A stretch of 64,000 nucleotides of DNA. Source: Achatina immaculata (lineage: Eukaryota > Mollusca > Gastropoda > Stylommatophora > Achatinidae). Positions 10,465 through 21,254 of this stretch are shown piece by piece. A program made the translations under genes and the position numbers. How positions within the stretch are numbered: position 1 is the first letter of the stretch; the number at the start of each line of letters is the position of its first letter. The notes under the pieces were generated by a model, which was not told where the DNA came from, did no database searches, and worked only from the letters and a program-made list of their open reading frames with translations. Location of the stretch: positions 33,526,645 to 33,590,644 of the forward strand of contig CM019707.1 in NCBI GenBank assembly GCA_009760885.1, read 5' to 3'.

Positions 10465-12675
10465 AAATCAAGTATAACATCAGCAAACACTTTACCAGGT
10501 GATCATTGTGACATGGACCATGAGTTATTAATAGCAGACATGAAGATAAAGATAAAAAAGACAGTTACAGGATCAAGACCACTCCACTTTGATCTTACAA
10601 ATATACCAGAACAATACGGTATAGAAGTGAAGAACCGTTTCGAAATCTTGATGGTTGTACAGGAGGAGATGACACCAGATGAATAGGCTACGCATGTCAG
10701 AGATATCTTAATAACAACAGCTAAAGACATGGTTCCAGGAAAGAAAACACAAAAGAATAGATGGATTACAGCAGGCACACTAGAACTGATAAAACAACGT
10801 AGAGAAATGAAGACGCAATGGAAAGTGACAAACAACAACAAAGAGAAATATAAATCTTTAACAAAAGAAGTATGAAGAAACATAAGAAAAGACAAAAAGC
10901 AATACATACAAGATTGTTGTGAAAGAATAGAAGGACATCAGAAATGTGGAAGAGAGAGTGAAGTGTTTAAAGAAATGAAGACATTGACGAGAAATGTCAC
11001 ACCTAAGCTAAATCTAATTTGTGACGAGATGGCAGAGGAAATTCTAGTAAGATGGATGGAATGTTGCAGAGGAATGTATGAAACAACCGACTGTGGAAAC
11101 AGAAATAAACAGTGTGAATTATTACTGGAGGAGAAAGAACCCGAACCGACAATATAAGAAGTTTTATGGGCAATAAAGAATCTGAAAAATGGTAAATCAC
11201 TAGGATGTGATGAGATAACAGCTGAATTTATTAAAGCAGGAGGAAAGTAATGTGCAACAATCTATCATGCACTATGTAAAAATATATGACATTCAGGTAT
11301 TTGGATAAAAGAATGGAAAAGACTGTATTCATACCACTGCAAAAAAGGGGTAACTTGAAATTATGCACAAACTACAGAACTGATGCCCTGATTAGTCATG
11401 CCAGTAAAATTCTGTTAAAAATCATAATGGGTAGACTTCGTAAGAAAATAGAAGAAGACGTCAATATGGTCCAAGCTGGTTTCAGGCAAGGAAGAAGATG
11501 AAGAGATCATATATTCAATATAAGATTAATAATAGAGAAATGCAGAAATGTAATATGAATCTTCATTTATAATTTTATATACTATTCAAAGGCATTTGAT
11601 TGAGTACATCACCAGAAACTTTGGGAAATAATGAAAAATATGGGATTTTCAACATGTTTGATACAATTAATATCACTGCTGTATCTAGATCAACAGTCAG
11701 GCAATGAGAATAAATGATGAAACAACAACTTGGTTTAACATAAATCAAGGGGTCCGTCAGGGGTGCATATTGTCGCCTTACTTATTTAACTTGTATACTG
11801 AAAATATAATAAGGAATGTTAAAGAAGATGTAGACAAAGAATATTCCAATGCCATAACAATTGGAGGTTATGAAATACCAGAGATTAGATATGCTGATGA
11901 CACAGTATTACTGTCCACAACACAAAAAGGAATGGAAAAACTAATTATGTCAGTCCGCAAGAACAGCGAAGAGCAAAACCTCTATTTTAATGTGAAGAAA
12001 ACTAAACCGATGACAGCTGACAAAACAAATATGGCAGCTGAAATATATATCAATGAGGAAAAATAGGAAGAAGTGGAGAGTTTTTAATATCTTGGATCAT
12101 TACTAACTAATAATGGAGATACAATGAGGGAAATTTAAAACAGGACATCTATCGCTCTTCAAAAAATAAAACAACTAAAGGGGCTGTAGAGAGGAACGGA
12201 CAGAACTACAAAAATAAGATTTTTAAGGGAATGCATCTTTCCCATCGCAACATATGCCTGTGAGAACTGGACACTTAACAAAACAGCTGAGAAACACTTA
12301 AATGCCTTGGAATATAACTGCTACAGAAGAGTTCTTCAAATATTTTGGATACAAAAAAGAACAAATATGTCCATACTTCAAGAACTTAAAATTGAAGAAG
12401 GCTGGCTAGAAAAGAGGATTACAAATAGAAAACTTAAATATTTTAGACACATTCAAAGTCATGTTAATTTAGAGAAGACCGTCTTGGAAGGGTACATAAT
12501 GGGAAAAAAGAAAGAGAGAAAAACCAAGGTGAAGATGGCTGCAAGACATAGATGATAATCTGCAAATAGATGCATCAGCAGCAGGGCATCTTGCTTACAA
12601 CCGAGAGGCCTACAAGAGAGCTGTTAGGGAGGCAAAGTTCCGCAAGGGACATGCAAATGACTGACTGATAGAATG
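10465..12675 (+). pseudogene. RTE-like LINE (family A), endonuclease-less 5'-truncated copy
   Basis: This is the longest sense-strand copy of family A. It begins just at the end of the endonuclease (CDMDHELLIADM, which carries the catalytic Asp-His of APE-type endonucleases) and continues through the linker (TVTGSRP...KNRFEIL) into reverse transcriptase. Visible RT landmarks are NQGVRQGCILSPYLFNLYTE at about 11740-11800, YADD at 11890-11901, and a C-terminal GHI..H...LEKTVLEGYIMGKKK region ending in KFRKGHAND at about 12660. The motif A region (near 11590) reads as a damaged 'AFD'. At least ten stops or frameshifts (for example 10684, 10875, 11155) make it inactive. The short GACT/GAAT-like tail at 12655-12668 matches the (GAAT)n tails of other copies. 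RTE-like placement rests on resemblance of the family's endonuclease (59241-59897) to Bov-B/CFDP2-type domains. Confidence 0.8.
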
Positions 12676-12708
12676 TATAGAAATATATAGTGACATATAG
12701 ATTATATA

Positions 12709-14021
12709 CAGAGTGTTTTTAAAGTCTCACTACACTTTCTATGTAAAAATGAAGAAAATGACGTCATAAAAAATGTGCTGCACAGTCAATCGTGAAGAAA
12801 AATGCAGTGAATGGTTGCCATCTGTTGGGGTAATTTTTTGCACTCAAAACAGAATGGTATTATCAACGGAAGAAATAATTTTTTTGGTTGAATAAGTGTT
12901 TCAAAATGGCGGTCGATACACACGGATGGTTGTTCAAAGATTTATAGCAAAAATTTCCTGATACACAACATCCTCATAGCACTACGGTTAGAAATTTGTT
13001 GAATAAGTTTCGTGATACGGTAACTGTGGAAGATGCTCCGCGATCTGGTAGGCCTGCTGTGTCTGAAGAAAAATTTATAGATATCCAAGACAGAATCCTG
13101 AAAAGTCCATGCAAGTCCTTAAGGAAAATGTCGCAAGAAGTGAACGTATCACTGAGCACAGTGCACACAATTCTTAAACATCTGTTAAATCTTCATCCAT
13201 ACAAGATTTCTGTTGTGTCTGAACTAAAAGAGTGTGACAATCAATCCAGAGTCAACTACTCCACGTGGTTTCAAGCATTTTTAGCTGAAGAAGACGAGTC
13301 AATTCTCGATTTAACATTCTTCTCTGATGAGGCATGGTTTCATCTATCTGGATACGTATTTGGAGCAGTGTTAATCCAAAGCATTTCTTGAAGCGCCGCT
13401 ATACGATGCGAAAATTTGGGTATGGTGTGCCGTCAGTAGAAAACTTTTATTGGACCAATTTTCTTCAACAACACTATAAATGCCCATCGGTATCGTACTG
13501 ACATTTTGGAACTTTTTTAAAGCAGGAGAATGAACGTGAAATTGAAAAAGCGTGGTTCCAGCAAGATGGTGCAACTGCACACACAGCTAGAGCAACACAT
13601 GGTTTTTTGGGAGAAATTTTCGCGAATCGCATAATATCTCGTGGAATTTGCCCTGCTCGCTTTCCAGATCTAAATCCATTAGATTATTATCTATGGGGTT
13701 TCTTGAAAGAAAACGCTTACAAAAATAATGTACAAACAATTGAGGACCTGAAAGAAGTAATCAGAATTACCATTCAAGAAATAACAACAGACACGTTGCA
13801 CAGAGTATTTGACAATATGAAGAGACATGTACAGCCATGTCTTGAAGCCCGTGGTGGACATTTCCAACACCTGTTATAATGAATATTTCAGTGGCACATT
13901 CCAGCTAACCCAAAGCAGTGTTGTATCATTGCAGTCACTATTGTAACTAACTAAATTACTTTTTTGAGCATATTTTGTGATGACGTCAATTACTTCATTT
14001 TTCACTTTTTTTTACACCCTG
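12709..14021 (+). mobile_element. Tc1/mariner-superfamily DNA transposon (DDxD type), decayed
   Basis: The ends are imperfect inverted repeats: CAGAGTGTTTTTAAAG on the left and, read from the right end inward, CAGGGTGTAAAAAAAAG. Both continue into AAAAATGAAG..AAT/TTGACGTCAT further in. TA flanks each side (12707-12708 and 14022-14023), the target-site duplication of this superfamily. The enclosed 1.3 kb carries a broken transposase. The palindromic TGACGTCA-like word in both subterminal regions is a candidate transposase-binding or regulatory site. Confidence 0.8.
12854..13879 (+). pseudogene. Transposase pseudogene of the DDxD transposon
   Basis: Starts MVLSTEEIIFLVE then hits a stop; the frame shifts near 12952 into a long stretch with HTH-like DNA-binding sequence (SGRPAVSEE..., LRKMSQEVNVSLSTVHTIL) and the first catalytic site LTFFSDEAWFH. 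After a second frameshift at about 13360 a third segment carries AWFQQDGATAHTA (second Asp) and FPDLNPLDYYLWGFLKE (third Asp), ending GHFQHLL. I count 38 residues between the second and third Asp, longer than the 34 of classical mariner, as in several insect-type 'DD37-41D' lineages. All three acidic residues survive but frames are broken, so it is inactive. Confidence 0.75.
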
Positions 14022-14477
14022 TAAAAATATATAGAGTGTATAGAAATGTATAGAAATATTTGGAAATATATAGAAATATTATATATATATATCAGTATTT
14101 ATGTTTTTCCTACTTACATTTTGATTTGTACTTCAACTCGACAATGAAACATTTATTTGAAGACAGTCTCTGTAAACAAATCAGTGTTGTATATATTCCG
14201 CTGCTAACAACTATGATAACACACAACTCAGTGGTGTTAAACTAGAAAACATTTGCTGTATAACTTTACTGGATAAGAGGCTCTGTGTTTTCTATTTAAC
14301 AAATATCTTCCTCACAAACATCCGAAATAGAGGCTTGGATAAGCAGATCACAGTGGAAAATTAACGTTCATTTTAAAACTACTCATGCGATGTTAAAGAT
14401 ACAGGTCTAGGAGAAATGGGAGGTTGGAAACTTTAGTAATGAAAAAAAAAGGACATAATATTTTTTTTACTTTCAAA
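14022..14477. other. Unassigned AT-rich stretch
   Basis: AT-rich sequence with TATAGAAATATTT-like words; no gene recognised. Confidence 0.4.
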
Positions 14478-14632
14478 TCATCATCATGTGCCGCATGACT
14501 CTATCATTCAATCATACTCTCGGCTGATTTCAGTCCAACTCTTTCTGTTGTACATCCATCAACACCGCTGTCATCCTCTTCCTCTTTTACCCTTCAACTT
14601 CTCCCTCAAGTATGGTTTTCATTATTGTATGT
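14478..14632 (-). repeat. Probable LINE 3' tail fragment
   Basis: On the minus strand it ends in CGGCACATGATGATG, the same junction as the LINE B tail at 52838-52860. Upstream lies a basic KRKR patch and a WMDV-like word typical of these C-termini. Reading frames are broken, so assignment rests mostly on the tail junction. Confidence 0.4.
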
Positions 14633-14789
14633 TATGACAGACAGGCGTGCTTGAGAGACAAATATTTGCTGAGTGTTGCACCGCTAAACGTGTGCCCAAT
14701 GTGCCACTCGATCTTGTCAGATACAGTGGCATGAACAGAGGTACAAGTGTCAGATACAATCTTAGATAGATCGATACATAGAGTGTAAA

Positions 14790-14790
14790 C

Positions 14791-14830
<40 letters not shown>

Positions 14831-14979
14831 TTATATAAGAAATATACAGACAGCATATCAGACATGAAGGTAGATAGCCAGACAGATACAGAGGTTAACA
14901 AACATCCAAGCAGACAGACAAACAGACATATAAACACATAGAGTGACAGACAGATAGACAGACGGACAAACAGACAGAC

Positions 14980-15061
<82 letters not shown>

Positions 15062-15320
15062 GAAGATAGGAAGATAGGTAAGTAGGTAGGTAGGTAGGTT
15101 AGGTAAGTAAGTAGGTAGGTTAGGTAGGTAGGAAGATAGGTAAGTAGGTAGGTAGGTAGGTAGGTAGGCAGGAAGGAAGGTAGATAGGTAGCTAGGTAGG
15201 AAGGAGGTAGGTAGGTAGGTAAGTAGGTTGGTAGGTAGGTAGATAGGTAGGTAGGTTGGTCTGTAGGTAGGTTAGGTAGGTAGGTAGGTAGGTAGGTAGG
15301 TAGGTAGGTAGATAGGTATT
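14790..15320. repeat. Compound microsatellite (GA)n, (GATA)n, (TAGG)n
   Basis: A (GA)n run at 14792-14828, then CAGA-rich sequence, a pure (GATA)n run at about 14981-15060, and a long (TAGG)n-like run to 15316. The adjacent motifs differ by single substitutions, which suggests that TAGG was derived from GATA by slippage of mutated units. Confidence 0.95.
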
Positions 15321-15809
15321 TTTGTCTATATTAGGAACATTTAACTAGATTAAGACTCCCCAACCTGAACCTTAAAGTTCCTCAAGGACAGCCCGAATTC
15401 TGGTATAACACTGCCAGGATAGGCGAGCAAGGCTAACTATTCTGATAGAGCCTGGAATTCAGGGTCTCTGTGTCTCTTATCAACTGTAACACATACAGGT
15501 AGTGTAGTGTATATCATCAAGTATTACCTCAAGTGCGCTGGGGAGAGCTGAACAAAATAATTTATTTGCTTCATCTTGATGTTTGGAACAACAACACAGT
15601 GCTATGATTGAAAAGACGCTGTGCTTTACTAGTAGACGATGACTCTGTCTGTATCTAGTCATTCAATGAATGAACGTCGTAAACCAGTGTTTCCCAACGT
15701 GGGGAATAACGCCCTTTGTGGGTGTTGGAAAGGAACAGGTTGGGGGCAGTGGAAGAAAAGGGGACAGTAAAGAGGCGTTGAGGGAAAACGAAGCAGCAGA
15801 CGGAGGAAG
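15321..15809. other. Unassigned sequence
   Basis: No gene or repeat recognised. Confidence 0.4.
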
Positions 15810-16165
15810 TAGTATCTTCCTTCTTAGACGGTGGCAGTAATAGCTTCCTTCTTAGAAGGGGAAGTAACAGCTTCCTTCTTAGACAGGGGAAGTAATAGCT
15901 TCCTTCTTAGACAGGGGAAGTAATAGCTTCCTTCTTTGATGGGGGAAGTAATAGCTTCCTTCTTAGACTGGGGCAGTAATAGCTTCCTTCTTAGATGGGG
16001 GAAGCAACAGATTCCTTCTTAGACAGGGGAAGTAATATCTTCCTTCTTAGACAGGGGAAGTAATATCTTCCTTCTTAGACAGGGGAAGTAATATATTCCT
16101 TCTTAGACAGGGGAAGTAATAGCTTCCTTCTTAGACGGGGGAAATAATAGCTTCCTTCTTAGCAC
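15810..16165. repeat. 28-bp minisatellite
   Basis: About 12-13 copies of a 28-bp unit (core AGCTTCCTTCTTAGACAGGG, then GAAGTAAT) with scattered substitutions. Confidence 0.9.
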
Positions 16166-17059
16166 TTTTCAATCTAATATTGAGAAACTTGTGTCCCTAC
16201 ATGAAACTCATTCATCACATTAAAAGCTGAGAAAATAATGCAGCAGGTGAATTATAATTGTCTTCCTTCATATTGTTAAATTGGTTTTCTAGGTTAACTA
16301 TTTAGTTGTGAAATGCATATCCTAGTTTAATAGGTCATTGTACGAATAGTACATAAAAGGGGTGGAGGGGGGGAAGGCGTGTTTGAGAATGTGGCCTGGG
16401 AGAAAAAGGGGAGGAAACCCAAACAAGCCTGGGAGAAAGTGTCGTAAGCGAAATGAATCTGAACAAGTGTTTAAAAAGAATCTTGCTTGACCAGATCATC
16501 AAAAATATGGCCCTCATTTAGCTTTCTATTCAATGTTTTGAGTTTTGATGGGGAATCAGTTTGTGAATGTAATAGAATCATCTTTTCCTTGTGATGAGAA
16601 CAGTCACCAGGCGCGTAACAAGCTGCTGGTTAAATAAACTTTGGTGATTTTACAATCTAGAATGGATGTTTTACCACCTGTTACTTCTGTCATCGAATGA
16701 CTCAATGAATGAGTGATACAGAAACAGTGGAAGTACATATTCATAATAGAATAGTGTCTATGTAAATGTACAGTAAATTTACAAAAACAAATGATCACTT
16801 TACAACCAGTACTTCATCATGATTACGTCTCACTGTGGTGCAGGAGTAAAAGACGTGAATGTCTCTTTCTACGGCAGTTCGGGTAGTGTAAGTCCCAAAA
16901 GGTTTCAGCAGTCCTTATTTGCTGTGTCTTTATCACCTGATGAAAGCATCGTTATTTTGTTATTCTTTCAAATTATGTAATGTTCAATATCAATCCCTGT
17001 ATGTGTTCAATGTTGGTGTAAAACATACACAAAACCAAGTTAAGATTATTCAATTCAAA
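16166..17059. other. Unassigned sequence
   Basis: No gene recognised; mixed AT-rich sequence with short open frames on both strands. Confidence 0.4.
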
Positions 17060-17372
17060 TATAATATCCACCCTCATATATGCATGCAAAAGCTGGAAAA
17101 CAACTAAAGAACAAAGCAACAAATTAGATTCTTTTGAAAACAAACGCCTAAGGAAAATACTCGGTATAATGTCGGTCAAGTGATGAGAATAAACGATCAG
17201 AGAATCTCAGAGCAAACTATCAAGTGGAGCACAACAAGCCGAAGGAAAAGAAGTCGACGTCGTGAAACCCTAAAAAGGACATTAAGAGAGGCCAGTTTAA
17301 TGGGCATAACATCCCACGATGAGGTAGAAAAGCTCACTGAAAACAGGAAAACTTGGCGAACTACCATGTGAC
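17060..17372 (+). pseudogene. LINE 3'-end fragment (family I)
   Basis: The frame at 17068-17166 reads TLIYACKSWKTTKEQSNKLD and then SFENKRLRKILGI, a typical post-polymerase LINE region ('YGxExWxxTKxxxxKLxxFxxKxLRxIxGI'). After a frameshift at about 17168 it continues MRINDQRISEQTIKW, then GITSHDEVEKLTENRKTWRT and stops at 17371. It is related to the fragment at 2430-2571. 5'-truncated and frameshifted. Confidence 0.6.
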
Positions 17373-17727
17373 GTTTAAGAACATACATAGTGGCTCTAGA
17401 ATGGACGCGCGTGAAGTGACAGTGGTATAGTCCCCGACCCAGCGCTAGACATCATGTCCTTCACTCACAGTTTTTTTTTGTCAAGCCACGCGAGGTTGTC
17501 GGATTTTCTCTTTGGATTTTTTAGTGTGCTAAGAGCTCCGGAGAGCTTTGGCAGGCACATTTCTGTGCGTGATAACTCTCCACATACTCCTCCAAATGTG
17601 AACGCTCTGCTGAATGACTTTGATATGCAAGGCTGAGAAATGACACGATAGTGTTGCTCGCAATGTTTCTTTCATGTGTTTCGCTGCGCGTGAGTTGAAA
17701 GAGAAGTTAAATAAAAGTTTGGGTGTT
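17373..17727. other. Unassigned spacer
   Basis: Less AT-rich than its neighbours; no gene or repeat recognised. Confidence 0.35.
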
Positions 17728-18835
17728 TAAAGCAAGGTGAAACATTATTTCCATTACTGTTCAACCTAGTACTAGAAAAGGTAATCAGAAGACTTAAAGA
17801 AGAAAGCAGTACAGAAGAACAAGCTAAAATACTAGGATACGCTGATGACATCGACCATGTGAGGACAACTATGTAAGAAGTCATCAATATCCGCATACAC
17901 CTGAGAGATGTGGCACTAACAGTGGGCTTGACCATTAACCAAGATAAGACAGAGTATACAAAGATATCAAGAGACCAGAGGCAGACAGAGTATATGAAGA
18001 TACAAAGCGACCAGAGGCAGACAGAGTATATGAAGATACAAAGCGACCAGAGGCAGACAGAGTATATGCAGATATAAAGAGACCAGAGGAAGACAGAGTA
18101 TATGAAGATATAAAGAGACCAGAGGCAGACAGAGTATAAGAAGATATATGGAGACCAGAGGCAGAATGATCCAGATTATATAAATGTTGGAGATATGCTC
18201 ATTAGGAAAGAAGAAACATACAATAGATACATCTAGGCACAACCTTCACAAGAAGCAACACAATAAGCGAGGAAATTAAAAGCAGAGTACAGATGGGGAA
18301 TAAAATATACTTGCAACACCTGTTAAAATCCAAATTCCTGTCCCAAAACACCAAAATAACAATCTACAAAACTATAATAAAATCAGCTGTCATGTATGGA
18401 TCTGAAACGTGGAGTAAAATACAGAAAGATGAACAACAAATGAAGATCTTTGAGAACAAAAATCCTAAGAAGAATCTTCGGGCCCATAAAGGATACCCTT
18501 AGTGGAGAATGGAAAACTAGAAAGAACACTGAACTGAACAGCTTGTTTAAATCCAACAAATTATAAATGTCTTTGAACTGAACAGACTACGCCGAGTGGG
18601 GCATATAGAAAGAATGAATGAGAACAGACAAAAAAATGATGTATGCACAAGAGATGATGGAAACAAGACCAAGGGGTAGACCAAGACAGAGATGGAAAGA
18701 CAACATAGAAGAGGATATAAAAGAAATTGATGTCATCAACTGGAGAGAGAAGATTAGGAATAGAGAGGAATGGAGGCGAACTTTATCTGCAGCAGGGAGC
18801 CTTAATGGCTCGGAAAGCTGAAAAAAAAGAAGAAG
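17728..18835 (+). pseudogene. LINE family C fragment (RT palm to 3' tail), with internal minisatellite
   Basis: Begins in reverse transcriptase motif B/B' (QGETLFPLLFNLVLEKVIRR), then LGYADDID at about 17835-17860, the catalytic YADD. It continues VGLTINQDKTEYTKIS (motif D/E region), an expanded 36-bp array, and then MGNKIYLQHLLKS, VMYGSETWSKIQKDEQQMKI and finally TRPRGRPRQRWKDNIEEDIK...GSLNGSES. The tail is AAGCTG followed by an A-rich (GAA)n run at 18819-18841. Several stops and frameshifts (17876, 18490, 18560) mark it as dead. Confidence 0.75.
17955..18170 (+). repeat. 36-bp minisatellite inside LINE family C
   Basis: About six copies of a 36-bp unit (core GACCAGAGGCAGACAGAGTA). The unit is a multiple of three, and the first copies stay in the LINE frame (DQRQTEYMKIQS repeated). 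The first unit overlaps LINE sequence NQDKTEYTKIS, so the array seems to have arisen by expansion of LINE coding sequence itself. Confidence 0.8.
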
Positions 18836-18959
18836 AAGAAGTGACAGACATTGTCAAGGTAAGGACTGATCCGTAACAAATAGGAAAAGTTGTGAACGAA
18901 TAGATGTTAAGATATTTAGCCATAATTTCAAGTAAGGAGAATTAACATGTCTATTGTCA
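18836..18959. other. Unassigned spacer
   Basis: Short AT-rich spacer between LINE fragments. Confidence 0.3.
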
Positions 18960-19175
18960 TTAGTTTTATCTATATAGTTCGCCTACTTTGCCCTTATCTG
19001 GGGACATAGGCCATTAACAGGTGCTCTCCCTTTATTTCTGTCCTGGCTGTTTCTTCTGTCCATCTCCAAGTGTAGTCGATCTTTTTTATCTTTACTTCCA
19101 GACTCCTTCACCATGTGTTTCTAGGTCTTCCTTGCTTCCTCTTTCCCTGGGGATTCCAGGCCAGGGCTAGTCTGG
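18960..19175 (-). pseudogene. LINE 3'-end fragment (family F)
   Basis: The minus strand encodes RLALAWNPQGKRKQGRPRNT and then WRRSLEVKIKKIDYTWRWTE. This is the 'WxPxGKRxRGRPxxTWRR' ending common to LINE reverse-transcriptase proteins. It is 5'-truncated and no longer extends past a few tens of codons. Confidence 0.6.
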
Positions 19176-19780
19176 TTATGTTTGACATAAAAGAAATGAC
19201 AACCGCGGTAAAACTGGTTCTACTCATAAATATAGTTGTATGTATGATAGAAAGAACGAGGAAAGTGGCAGAAACAAGGATGACAGAAAGCAAAATGAGT
19301 ACATACAAATGAAGGGCATACAGCAATCCGCTCCGGGTGACTGACAACTCACTACCAAAAATAGCACTAAGATGGACACCACAGGGGCAGAGAAGTAAGG
19401 GTAGACCAAAAGAGACATGGAGAAGAACATCAGAGAGGATGTTGAGCAATAGAAGGCCCACCTGGGCAAGAGCGGGGAAAAAGGCAAAGGACAGGCGTTT
19501 GTGGGAAACCCTTGCGGAGGCTCCATTGTGCCTTGGGCACTTAAGATTCAGAGAGAGAGAGAGATACACCAATCCAATATTTCGGCAAAAAGCCTTTTTC
19601 AAGGATCACATACAAAAACAGCACAATAAAAAATAAAAGCATGAAAAATGTATGATACATATACATACTTAGCCTTGTGGCCTCCCCATTGTAAGGAAGT
19701 CGGGCACGAGATGCCTCTCACTGATAAGGACTACTGCCACTCTCTTCTCATGGGGCCTCCGGTGGGATGATTATAAAAAA
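19176..19780 (-). mobile_element. Penelope-like 3' region (family P2), interrupted by a LINE
   Basis: The block shares words with the fold-backs at 22741-23112 and 29860-30215: GCGGTAAAACTGGTT (about 19204), GATAGAAAGAACGAGGAAAG (about 19246), and on the minus strand CCTTGAAAAAGGC..GCCGAAATATTGG (19574-19604). A LINE fragment (19318-19562) sits in the middle. The minus-strand GGC/GCC stem followed by GAAATATT resembles the hammerhead-like 3' motif of Penelope-like elements. No protein-coding part is left. Assignment to Penelope-like elements is inference from the motif and from the organisation of the P1 family at 51-53 kb. Confidence 0.5.
19318..19562 (+). pseudogene. LINE family E 3' end with (GA)n tail
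   Basis: Encodes MTDNSLPKIALRWTPQGQRS, then KGRPKETWRRTSERMLSNRR and WARAGKKAKDRRLWETLAEA, ending in a (GA)n tail at 19551-19563. The same family is at 39400-39850 and 40860-41310 on the minus strand. It is heavily 5'-truncated and inserted within the P2 element; PLE sequence resumes directly after the tail. Confidence 0.75.
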
Positions 19781-21254
19781 AAGTAACACAACATTACACA
19801 TTAACAGCGTGACATTTCCTGTATGATAAACACTTGACAGGAGCCCAGGTTAGACATGTCAGTGTAGACAGTTGAACAGTTGACCGTAGCATGTCACTGT
19901 GGCCCGGGCAAGGACGACCAAGGGGCCAGCCAGTACCTCTGGTCAGGAAACACCACTTCTGCCTGCCGCCTTAAACGTGATCCTGGCTGGTTGTCTCTCT
20001 TGTCGTGAGGCCCCACCGAGGCTGTGACATTTTTCTCCGTGACAACTTTTCCCTACCTCATCTTCATGTCCACGTGTAAGCAAGAAGAATTCAAAACAGG
20101 GTAACCCCGATGAACACAACTCTTCAAAGATGGCCCAAAATACGACTGGCAATTCCCGTTTGGTAATTGTATTTTCGTTTTGCTTCGTTTATACAAACAA
20201 ATCGGCCTTCTAAAAAAGGGTCTCCTAAGAAAAGCTAACACAAAAAGTTGACACGGACCTCTTGACAATACTCTGACCCCGCCCTCCCCCAACCCCCTTT
20301 CCAAGGATAACTCAATGGAAAATCCCTATTTATAACTCACAAACCACGTCACTGAGTGAGAAACAGGTCAGACTGTCTCAAAATCTCATCTCCTCTCCTC
20401 CATCCCATGGTAACCGTTTCTATAGAATCTTTAATTCTTATGACGTATTTTCTCATTCTGACATTTCCTTCTGGTTCTTGACCTGAGGTTTTCCCACCAA
20501 AACCTTACACTGCCACGGTTACCATCCCCGTGGATCATTGAAAACATCAGGTGAGTTTAATGGCGGCTATGATGATGATGATGATGATGATATATCAAGT
20601 CATATATTAGAATACTGGTGGCTGGACACAAATAACAAATTCCTGTGGCATAAACAACCACAGCCTGTTGGAAGCACTATAAGACTACGAGACACAAGAA
20701 GTACAGAGACGGTCGTCTCTCTCACGCTTGAACATTCACATCATCACTCTCACACAAAACACGGCCTCTCTCACGCAAAATTAGACGAAGACTTTCAAAC
20801 TAATCTAACATCAAAAAAAAAAAAAATCATGTCTTACAAATCATGGTACGACTTTCTCTCACAAATCACATGCTTTTACAAACAACACTTTCTGTACGCG
20901 AAATCTGTTCTCAAAAGTCAGCGGAAGCCACCCCACAAATCCGAGTATCTAAACAAACAACCAGTAGCTTTAATGTTATTATCTTCTATATTCATTATTT
21001 GATATCTGGCACATAATTCTCAAGTAAATAATTTGTAATTAAAGTACTGAGTTGGACACAGACAGTGAACTCTTGGTCGCTTTCCTTACCTTCTGAGTGG
21101 GACACAAGTTCAAGGTTTCTTAGCAGGCTCCATAGTCAGGAAAATTAAGCCGACTCTTGTTTTCTTGTTAGTCTGTTGTCTCTTAGCAGGAAGTTATAGA
21201 AGATCACAGCCAATCTTAATGACTGCAATCTTAATCAACCTTATTGTTTCCTAT
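19781..21254. other. Unassigned, no gene seen
   Basis: About 1.5 kb without recognisable features apart from a short (ATG)n run at about 20569-20590 and an A-rich run near 20813. A 154-codon open frame (20538-21002, plus) begins in the (ATG)n run, shows no motif, and is probably spurious. Confidence 0.4.

Noticed and set aside
20538..21002. 154-codon open frame beginning in an (ATG)n run
   Set aside because: The acidic start is a translated microsatellite, the rest has no recognisable motif, and composition is like the surroundings.
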